Below, piece by piece: positions 33,713-39,759 of a stretch of 43,895 nucleotides of DNA (position 1 is its first letter; each line of letters starts with the position of its first letter). A program made the position numbers and the translations under genes. The notes under the pieces are model-generated. The model did no database searches, was not told where the DNA came from, and saw nothing but the letters and a program-made list of their open reading frames with translations. This stretch comes from Ruminococcus sp. UBA4275 (GTDB taxonomy: Bacteria > Bacillota > Clostridia > Oscillospirales > Ruminococcaceae): assembly GCA_002395085.1 (NCBI GenBank), contig DGVV01000123.1, forward strand, positions 1 through 43,895. Direction: 5' to 3'.

Positions 33713-35155
33713 ATGAATCTGCCGGAAAGCATCGGCGCACCGCTTGATGCTATGAAAAAGAAGCTGCCCCGCATCCGTCTGCGCAAGCTGACCCGCTCGG
33801 AAGTGCTGATGATGATTCTCTCCTTTGCACTGGCACTGCTGGTCTGGACCTATGCTGCACAGACGGTCAGTCCAGATATTACGCAGAATCTGAAAAATCT
33901 GCCGGTGAATGTGGATCTTACCGGTTCGCGGGCGGAGAGCTACGGCCTCAGTCTGCTGCTTTCGGATGAGGACAAAGACGCGCTGGATCATCTGCGCGTT
34001 GCCTGCGATATTAAAGGTTCGCGGACTGCCATCGGCGGTTTGTCCGGCAGCGATGTCGAGGTCTATGTGGATTTTGACAGCGCTCTCAACCGCATCGGAG
34101 AGCAGGAGCTGCCGCTGAAAGTGCGGTCTCTCACGAAAAAACTCCGCACGGACAGTCTGGACTGTTCACTGACGCCGGATCACATCACGCTCAATATGGA
34201 TCGCTTTGAGAAGCAGACTGTCCGCGTGACAAATGCGCTGTGTACCAAGATTACAAGTGCGGATGATGAGACGATGATCCTCACGGATGAGATCAGCATA
34301 GAACCCTCTACGGTGGAGATTACCGGACCTTCCACCCGCCTCAGCGAAATTGACCATATTCAGGTTGTGGTGGATGCAGAGGAGAAACTCAATCAGACCA
34401 AAACCTATACCAACATTACGAATTATCAGTTTCTGGACAGCAGCGGAAATGTGGTGAAGGGCGATGCCGTCAGCGCACAGGGTGCAGTTTTTTCGGTGCA
34501 GATTCCGGTGAAGTATTCGCGTGTGCTGCCGCTGACGATCTCACTGAAAACACCGCCTGCCGGTTTCGATTCTGACTGGCTGCTGGAACACATCCGCTTG
34601 AACGGCGACTGCAAGCTGCCGCTCGGCAATGACGACGGCAGCACCAAGCATCTCGAAATTGCGATTGAAACGCGCGATCCTGCGCTGAAAGACAATCTCG
34701 ATGAACTGGAAACCTATGAACTGAAAGATCAGATTCCGCTTTCCTCGCTGACCATCGGCGGTGCTTCACTGGAACGTACCGTGCAGCTTGAGGATGGCTT
34801 CACAGACGGCTCTAATATCGGATCTGTGATGATTTCGCTGGATGATACCGGCCTGACTTCCCGTACTTTCTGGATCAAAAACAGCGATATTCAGCTGATG
34901 AACGGTTCTGCCGCCTACAAGTATTCGCTGCAAGTGCCGACGGGCAACACTGCGATTACGCTGATCGGTACGGAGGAACAGCTTGATCTCATTGAGGCGG
35001 AGGATCTGGCTGCTTCGATCAATCTGTTTAACATCTCTGCCCCCTCGGAAGGCACATCGCCGCAGCCGTTTACTGTAACGCTGCCGGATACGGTCAGCCG
35101 GGTGTGGGTCAGCCCGCTGCCGCGTGTCAACATTACCGTTTCACTCGCGGGATGA
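33713..35155 (+). CDS. cdaR: CdaR (YbbR-domain) regulator of CdaA
   Basis: CdaR is a membrane-anchored extracytoplasmic protein that binds CdaA and adjusts c-di-AMP synthesis. The 480 residues comprise a cytosolic basic N-terminus, one membrane helix (about 30-48, VLMMILSFALALLVWTYA) and several YbbR repeats outside; each repeat carries a VEITGPSTRLSEID-like or TLIGTEEQLDLIEA-like pattern. AGGAGGG lies just before the ATG, overlapping the cdaA end. Confidence 0.92.
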   Translation: MNLPESIGAPLDAMKKKLPRIRLRKLTRSEVLMMILSFALALLVWTYAAQTVSPDITQNLKNLPVNVDLTGSRAESYGLSLLLSDEDKDALDHLRVACDIKGSRTAIGGLSGSDVEVYVDFDSALNRIGEQELPLKVRSLTKKLRTDSLDCSLTPDHITLNMDRFEKQTVRVTNALCTKITSADDETMILTDEISIEPSTVEITGPSTRLSEIDHIQVVVDAEEKLNQTKTYTNITNYQFLDSSGNVVKGDAVSAQGAVFSVQIPVKYSRVLPLTISLKTPPAGFDSDWLLEHIRLNGDCKLPLGNDDGSTKHLEIAIETRDPALKDNLDELETYELKDQIPLSSLTIGGASLERTVQLEDGFTDGSNIGSVMISLDDTGLTSRTFWIKNSDIQLMNGSAAYKYSLQVPTGNTAITLIGTEEQLDLIEAEDLAASINLFNISAPSEGTSPQPFTVTLPDTVSRVWVSPLPRVNITVSLAG

Positions 35156-35176
35156 CCTTGCAGGCATACGATTCGG

Positions 35177-35213
35177 ATACCCGTACACAGTTTTTGCTGT
35201 GTGCGGGTATTTG
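35177..35213 (+). terminator. cdaR terminator
   Basis: ATACCCGTACACAG pairs with GCTGTGTGCGGGTAT (wobble inside) around TTTTT and is followed by TTTGTAT. It starts 21 bp after the stop codon. Confidence 0.75.
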
Positions 35214-35396
35214 TATGCGATTTGTAAAATGATTCGCCGCATTCAGAAATGTATCATTTTATGCAAAAATGTTAAACTAATCAAATCTTGTGCGCAGAAA
35301 TCTGCACATACACAAAATATAGTAATGATTATATACAAATTAGCTGTATTTAATTGAATGGTTGCTATCATAATTCTAAAATATGCACAAAGTGCA

Positions 35397-35425
35397 TTGA
35401 CACTATTGCACAAAAGATGTATAAT
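35397..35425 (+). promoter_or_regulatory. Promoter of the dockerin gene
   Basis: TTGACA (35397-35402), 17-nt spacer and TATAAT (35420-35425): full consensus hexamers, the only clear promoter in the window without TGn before the -10. Confidence 0.9.
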
Positions 35426-35515
35426 CAGAATTGCCTAGGCTGATTACTGAATATTCATACGATTCCCAGCTACATCAATTCACGCATTCATCACACTAAG
35501 GAGGCATTACACACT

Positions 35516-36871
35516 ATGAATAAGCATCTGAAAGGCGTCATCGCGGCTGCAATGTCCGTCACCATGATGGCTGCTGCTGCTGCACCGGCAGGCTCTGTGC
35601 TGAAGGCAATTACCCCTGTGAAGTCGATCACCGCATCTGCATCGCTGGGCGGTGAGTATAATTTCAGCACGATTTATGAGTATGTGGATTATCAGGGCAA
35701 CAAGTGGGAGTACGGTCTGAACACTGCAAAGACCGCAGCCTGCATTTACCGTCTCAGCACTGTTTCCACCAGCAATGTCACTGTTCCGAGCTATGTGCCG
35801 AACACCAGCAACGGTTATGTTCCGGTGCGCGCCATTGACTACAATTCGGTGTACGGCAGAGCGGCGATTATGACCCTGACGCTTCCCTATACGCTCCAGA
35901 AGCTGGATTCGACTGCAATCAACAACTGCCAGAATCTTCAGGAAATCGTTGTGACCAGCACCCTGACGAGTGTGAAGACGAACTCCGTCTATCGTTGCCC
36001 GAATCTCACCAAGGTGACCTATTCCGGCGTGAATGCAAGCGGCTTCGAGATGTTCAATTCCAACCCGACCATTCAGAATATCGGCAATATGCCGCTGCTG
36101 CTCACCAAGGCCGGCCAGCTCTATTTCTGCAATTACTACGGCTTCAGCGACTATATCGCAAGCCATGCATGGCTGTTTGAGAACCAGACCTGGATGCAGA
36201 GCTACCTCGACAGCTATACCTCGCACTATGCCTGGCTCATCACGCAGGCTGATCACACGGATGCACAGAAGATCGGTGATATTTGCGATTTCGTTTCGCA
36301 GCGCGTCAATAAGTTCGGCATCGGCATCCGCAATAATGCCCGCTACAACGGCGATACCACGGTGTTCTTCAATGATCACTACAATGCAGACAGCCTTGCC
36401 TGCGCAAAGGCATTCGATCTGATCGCTACGAAGGCTGGCTTCAATACTGCAATTGCGAAGTTCAAGAACAGCGACGGCAGCGCATACGAGTATTTCAATG
36501 TGGTCCATCTCCACGGCTTCACTTACATGATTGATGCAATGCGCGGTTCCTGCATGGAGAGCTTCAAGCGCCTCAACGGCTTCTTCAGCAACAACCTCCC
36601 GAATGACCGCGACTATGCAACCGCTGCTGAAATCGGTTCGATGCACGCAGATCCGGGCAACTCTCATCTGGTTGCCGTTGCATACAGCTTCCTCGGTGAC
36701 GTGGATAACAATGGCAAGCTCACCTACGGTGACGGTAATGTCCTGAGAGCGCATATCAATAACTCTATGTCTCTCACCCCGTATGAGCTTTTCCGTGCTG
36801 ACTTCAACAGAGACGGTTATGTCACGCTGGATGATGCAGATGCTATGGACAGCATGGTAGGCGAATTCTGA
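35516..36871 (+). CDS. Secreted dockerin protein with LRR-like and degenerate transglutaminase-like domains
   Basis: A 451-residue secreted protein. A signal peptide (about 1-42, cleavage likely near ITASA) is followed by a BspA/LRR_5-like region (about 100-200; TLPYTLQKLDSTAINNCQNL), a transglutaminase-like domain (about 245-345) and a type I dockerin (393-450) with two calcium-binding repeats, GDVDNNGKLTYGDGNVLRAH and ADFNRDGYVTLDDADAMDSM. In transglutaminase-like domains a Cys, a His (HAWN) and an Asp act together; here Cys296 and Asp340 fit, but the His position reads EYFN (325-328). A dockerin implies attachment to a cohesin on a scaffoldin, that is, a cellulosome-like complex; no cohesin is in the window. 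Strong SD TAAGGAGG precedes the ATG. Confidence 0.85.
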   Translation: MNKHLKGVIAAAMSVTMMAAAAAPAGSVLKAITPVKSITASASLGGEYNFSTIYEYVDYQGNKWEYGLNTAKTAACIYRLSTVSTSNVTVPSYVPNTSNGYVPVRAIDYNSVYGRAAIMTLTLPYTLQKLDSTAINNCQNLQEIVVTSTLTSVKTNSVYRCPNLTKVTYSGVNASGFEMFNSNPTIQNIGNMPLLLTKAGQLYFCNYYGFSDYIASHAWLFENQTWMQSYLDSYTSHYAWLITQADHTDAQKIGDICDFVSQRVNKFGIGIRNNARYNGDTTVFFNDHYNADSLACAKAFDLIATKAGFNTAIAKFKNSDGSAYEYFNVVHLHGFTYMIDAMRGSCMESFKRLNGFFSNNLPNDRDYATAAEIGSMHADPGNSHLVAVAYSFLGDVDNNGKLTYGDGNVLRAHINNSMSLTPYELFRADFNRDGYVTLDDADAMDSMVGEF

Positions 36872-36905
36872 TCGGCTTTACGGATTTTCCCCTGTAATAA
36901 TAGAC

Positions 36906-36938
36906 AACCGGTATGTTCTCCGTGAACATACCGGTTTT
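36906..36938. terminator. Bidirectional terminator between the dockerin and DUF3737 genes
   Basis: AACCGGTATGTTC pairs perfectly with GAACATACCGGTT around TCCGT and is followed by TTTTTG on the plus strand. The other side is also T-containing on the minus strand, so it serves both converging genes. Confidence 0.92.
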
Positions 36939-36943
36939 TGTAT

Positions 36944-37795
36944 TCAGACAGCGCATTTGTCCCGCAGGATGATCTGCGTTCTGCGGACATCCACCTGCTG
37001 TTCGTCGAGTATCAGTTCCCCGATGCTGTCTGCGCGGATGATGCCGCCAAGCGGATTGATGACACTGTCAATGCTGCCGCAGATGTCTGCATCCACCGTG
37101 GAATATTCAAATGCCAGCGTCGTATTGATCAGTCTGCAGCGCTTCAGCACGAGGTTCCCGATATAGCACATTCCCTGCAGGCTTTCAATGGTGCAGTCGA
37201 TGAGCGTGAGATTTTTCGTGTTCCAGCCGAGATATTCACCGGAGATGCGGCAGTTTTTCACGGTGATGTTCTCGCAGTTCCAGAAGGCATCCCGCCCGAT
37301 GATTGTGGAATTGCTGATGGTCACATTCCGGCAGCCGTCAAAGCTGTATTTTCCGTCCAGTGTCAGCCCCTCGATGACCATATTTTCGCAGTCTTTCGCG
37401 AGATAATCGCCCTTGACCGTTACACCGCTGATGCGGACATCCCTGCAGGACCACAGCGTTTCCGGTGCGTCTGTAAAGTTCACGTTCGTCAGTGTGACGT
37501 TCCGGCATTTGCGGATGCCTTTCGGGGCTGCATACAGCGTATCGCAGATGCGGATGTCATTTGTATACCACAGTGCTGCCCGCGCACCCTCCGCAAAGGT
37601 GCTGTCATGCACGAATGTCCCGCTGCTGTACCACAGCGGATATTTTCCCTTGAAAACCGTGCCGGAAACTTCTGTATCGCGGCTGTGCTTCAGCGGCGAT
37701 TCCCCGACATCGAATACACTCTCTGCAACGGATATATTCTGCGCCTGAAACAGTGCGCGTTCCTCCGTGAAAATGCCTTTGTATGATGCTTTCAC
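36944..37795 (-). CDS. DUF3737 right-handed beta-helix protein
   Basis: A 283-residue protein built of about 20-residue repeats such as NVTISNSTIIGRDAFWNCEN and NITVKNCRISGEYLGWNTKN, the hallmark of a parallel beta-helix; the whole length matches DUF3737. No signal peptide, so cytosolic. The start is GTG at 37795, eight bases after AGGAGGG; it overlaps the upstream small gene's stop as GTGA. Function unknown. The partner gene and the divergent LysR regulator are typical neighbours in Firmicutes. Confidence 0.85.
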   Translation of the reverse strand: MKASYKGIFTEERALFQAQNISVAESVFDVGESPLKHSRDTEVSGTVFKGKYPLWYSSGTFVHDSTFAEGARAALWYTNDIRICDTLYAAPKGIRKCRNVTLTNVNFTDAPETLWSCRDVRISGVTVKGDYLAKDCENMVIEGLTLDGKYSFDGCRNVTISNSTIIGRDAFWNCENITVKNCRISGEYLGWNTKNLTLIDCTIESLQGMCYIGNLVLKRCRLINTTLAFEYSTVDADICGSIDSVINPLGGIIRADSIGELILDEQQVDVRRTQIILRDKCAV

Positions 37796-38004
37796 TGTAA
37801 GCCCTCCTTCTGCATGGTGAACACCAGATAATCCAGACAACTGATATTCTGTTCCTTCGTGTGGACTTCTTCCAGCAGTCTGCGCCGGTGCGCGGCGAGC
37901 AGCCTTGCACATTCTTTTTCGTCTGAGAGGCAGCTTTCCAGTTTCGCAATGAATGCGTCATCACAGCCCGCCGCAATCAGATTTTGTTTGATTTGTTCTT
38001 TCAC
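37792..38004 (-). CDS. Small helical protein paired with DUF3737
   Basis: A 70-residue, mostly helical cytosolic protein with the recognisable core AAGCDDAFIAKLESCL and LLAAHRRRLLEEVHTKEQNISCLDYL. It recurs next to beta-helix DUF3737 genes, though its role is unknown. The start is GTG at 38004, nine bases after GAGGTGA. Translation of the next gene is coupled to it (GTGA overlap). Confidence 0.85.
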   Translation of the reverse strand: MKEQIKQNLIAAGCDDAFIAKLESCLSDEKECARLLAAHRRRLLEEVHTKEQNISCLDYLVFTMQKEGLQ

Positions 38005-38034
38005 AGCCGGTCACCTCATTTCTCTGCTGAGATT

Positions 38035-38063
38035 ATTATAACACATCACAGGGCAGATTACAA
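38035..38063 (-). promoter_or_regulatory. Promoter of the small gene/DUF3737 pair
   Basis: Minus-strand TTGTAA (38058-38063), 17-nt spacer and TATAAT (38035-38040), TGT before the -10. It is divergent from the LysR promoter, with 27 bp between the two -35 boxes. Confidence 0.85.
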
Positions 38064-38090
38064 ATACCTATATTAAATACACTGCTATGC
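38064..38090. promoter_or_regulatory. Likely LysR operator region
   Basis: The 27 bp between the two divergent -35 boxes are AT-rich. LysR-type regulators usually bind T-N11-A dyads in such gaps; ATACCTATATTAAATAC here is a loose candidate only. Confidence 0.3.
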
Positions 38091-38119
38091 TTGACAGCTA
38101 TTTGCCGGCGTGGTATACT
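38091..38119 (+). promoter_or_regulatory. Promoter of the LysR gene
   Basis: TTGACA (38091-38096), 17-nt spacer and TATACT (38114-38119), TGG before the -10. Leader of about 50 nt with AGGAGG at 38167-38172. Confidence 0.9.
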
Positions 38120-38176
38120 ATTAGTCGTAATATCCCCGTATAAGATCATCATTTTCCCTGTGCTTAGGAGGTTGCA

Positions 38177-39079
38177 ATGGATATTCGTGTGCTGCGGTAT
38201 TTTCTTGCCGTCGCGAGAGAACAGAGTTTTTCGGTTGCGGCAGAACGCCTGTTTCTTTCACAGCCGACCCTTTCCCGTCAACTGCGCGAACTGGAGGAGG
38301 AACTCGGCAAAACACTCCTGATTCGTTCCAATAAAGGCGTTACGCTGACAGAGGAGGGCATGATTCTCCGCAAGCGTGCCGAAGAAATCGTGGAGCTGCT
38401 GGATAAAACGGAACAGGAAGTGCGGCAGAGCAGCGATCATATTTCCGGCAAGGTGTACATCGGGGCGGGGGAGACTTATGCCGTCCGGCTGATTGCCGAT
38501 ACTGCAAAGCGGATTCAGGCGGAACATCCCGATGTGACCTACAGCCTCTACAGCGCGGATGCAACTGATGTGCTGGAACGGCTGGAACGCGGCATCATCG
38601 ACTTTGGCATCATCTTCCGCAGCTATGATACCATAAAATATGACGGTATGGAGATTCCGCTGAAGGACAGCTTCGGTCTGCTGATGCGCCGTGACCATCC
38701 GCTGGCGGAGAAACCCTGCGTGACACTGGAAGACCTCGCCTATCTCCCGCTGATTACGCCGAAACAGCAGAATCATCAGGAATTGCTGAAGCGGTTTGGC
38801 TTGTCTGAGGAGAAGAAACGGGTCGTGGCGGAGTACAATCTCGTTTACAACGGCTCTGTCATGGCGCGTGAGGGGCTGGGCTGCTGCCTCTGCTTCGACC
38901 GGCTGATCAATGTCAGCGGTGACAGCGAGATGTGCTTCCGCCCGCTTTCTCCGGCACTGGAGGTCGGGTGCTGTTTCGTCTGGAAGCGCTACACAGTCTT
39001 CACGAAGGCGGCACAGCTTTTTCTGGAGTGTTTCCGCGAGACGGTGGCACAGGTTTCGCCGGAGGAGATGCAGCGCTGA
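38177..39079 (+). CDS. LysR family transcriptional regulator
   Basis: A 300-residue LysR regulator: N-terminal helix-turn-helix (MDIRVLRYFLAVAREQSFSVA, AERLFLSQPTLSRQLRELEE) and a C-terminal effector domain (about 90-295). Effector unknown. AGGAGG lies four bases before the ATG. The divergent placement to the DUF3737 pair suggests it controls those genes and itself. Confidence 0.93.
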   Translation: MDIRVLRYFLAVAREQSFSVAAERLFLSQPTLSRQLRELEEELGKTLLIRSNKGVTLTEEGMILRKRAEEIVELLDKTEQEVRQSSDHISGKVYIGAGETYAVRLIADTAKRIQAEHPDVTYSLYSADATDVLERLERGIIDFGIIFRSYDTIKYDGMEIPLKDSFGLLMRRDHPLAEKPCVTLEDLAYLPLITPKQQNHQELLKRFGLSEEKKRVVAEYNLVYNGSVMAREGLGCCLCFDRLINVSGDSEMCFRPLSPALEVGCCFVWKRYTVFTKAAQLFLECFRETVAQVSPEEMQR

Positions 39080-39119
39080 GTGACAGGAAGATTCCGGCAG
39101 CGCTTCCATGATTTTTGCA

Positions 39120-39148
39120 TTGCTTATCTGGTGCGTATCTGCTATAAT
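39120..39148 (+). promoter_or_regulatory. Promoter of the small Cys-rich peptide gene
   Basis: TTGCTT (39120-39125), 17-nt spacer and TATAAT (39143-39148), TGC before the -10. It begins 41 bp after the LysR stop; no terminator is seen between, so LysR transcripts may also read through. Confidence 0.75.
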
Positions 39149-39185
39149 GAGTCTATCCTACAGATGAGAAGGGAGGGCGCAGGAT

Positions 39186-39254
39186 ATGTGCTGCAATCAC
39201 TGGTTTCAGGCGTTTTGCTCGTTCCTGAAGAACATCTGCGGCGGGTGCTGCTGA
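39186..39254 (+). CDS. Candidate 22-residue cysteine-rich peptide
   Basis: A short frame of 22 codons plus TGA. The peptide starts with Met-Cys-Cys and ends Cys-Gly-Gly-Cys-Cys, six Cys in all (positions 2, 3, 11, 18, 21, 22), with a hydrophobic middle (WFQAFCSFLKNIC). It has a complete unit around it: promoter at 39120-39148, SD GGGAGGG eight bases before the ATG, and a 13-bp hairpin with a TTCG loop about 15 nt after the stop. Too short for standard gene finders. No family is recognised; a metal-binding peptide, a small membrane-associated peptide or a leader are possible. Whether it is translated is inferred. Confidence 0.5.
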   Translation: MCCNHWFQAFCSFLKNICGGCC

Positions 39255-39269
39255 TGCATGGCATGAGTG

Positions 39270-39299
39270 CGGGGGGCTTTCTTCGGAAAGCTCCCCGCG
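39270..39299 (+). terminator. Hairpin with TTCG loop after the Cys-rich peptide frame
   Basis: GCGGGGGGCTTTC pairs with GAAAGCTCCCCGC (one G-T wobble) around TTCG. Very stable, but with no T run after it, so it is either a transcript-stabilising or a processing hairpin or an atypical terminator. Confidence 0.6.
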
Positions 39300-39456
39300 C
39301 CGCATCCGGATGATAGACAGGTTTTCACGGAAACACACGAAAACGACGATTTTACACGCTTTTATGCATACGAACAACTGTTGTTGAAGTCGGATATATT
39401 GTAAAACAGGGACTCGGATTATTTTTGTGTAATCATACAAAAGAAAAGTTTCAGGA

Positions 39457-39486
39457 TTGACAAAGTGCTTTTTGATGTGCTAGACT
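39457..39486 (+). promoter_or_regulatory. Promoter of the LCAT-like gene
   Basis: TTGACA (39457-39462), an 18-nt spacer and TAGACT (39481-39486), TGC before the -10. The weaker -10 suggests conditional expression. Confidence 0.7.
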
Positions 39487-39759
39487 ATATTCAGCAGTAT
39501 GTCCCGTGAACCTGATTTTGCCCTGCTTGACCAATCCATAATCTGCGGAACATTTTTTAGATTTATAGTTGATTTTAATGTAATAATCTCACATGAACAT
39601 CTTATCTGTACACGCATTTTGATCCGGCAAATCTGAACACAGGCTAATTAGAATACAGGAAAAGGAGGAAGCGTCGTCTGCGCTGCCGCGGTCATTTGCA
39701 GCCTATGGGTGAGATTTCATCATAGAAATTCTAGTTTACAAACATAGAAAGGCTATCAA

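Larger units (their letters stand above)
35156..35515. other. Intergenic region upstream of the dockerin gene
   Basis: 360 bp. The left part has the cdaR terminator, the middle (about 35220-35390) is strongly AT-rich with no coding frame, and the right part holds the dockerin gene promoter and a leader of about 85 nt. No structured RNA was recognised. Confidence 0.7.
39255..39759. other. Long intergenic region and 5' leader of the LCAT-like gene
   Basis: 505 bp with no convincing coding frame. It holds the hairpin after the Cys-rich peptide frame, a promoter at 39457-39486 and then a leader of about 265 nt. The last 100 nt of the leader contain G/C-rich pieces (39670-39710) able to fold and a short stem before the start codon. 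No known riboswitch consensus was recognised. Confidence 0.7.

Noticed and set aside
39080..39313. 77-codon frame directly after the LysR stop
   Set aside because: It would start with GTG without an SD, and it crosses the promoter and the better-supported Cys-rich peptide frame.
39660..39720. Resemblance of the leader piece around GCCTATGGGTGA to the c-di-AMP (ydaO) riboswitch
   Set aside because: Only one short block is similar; the other conserved blocks and the overall fold of the class are absent.
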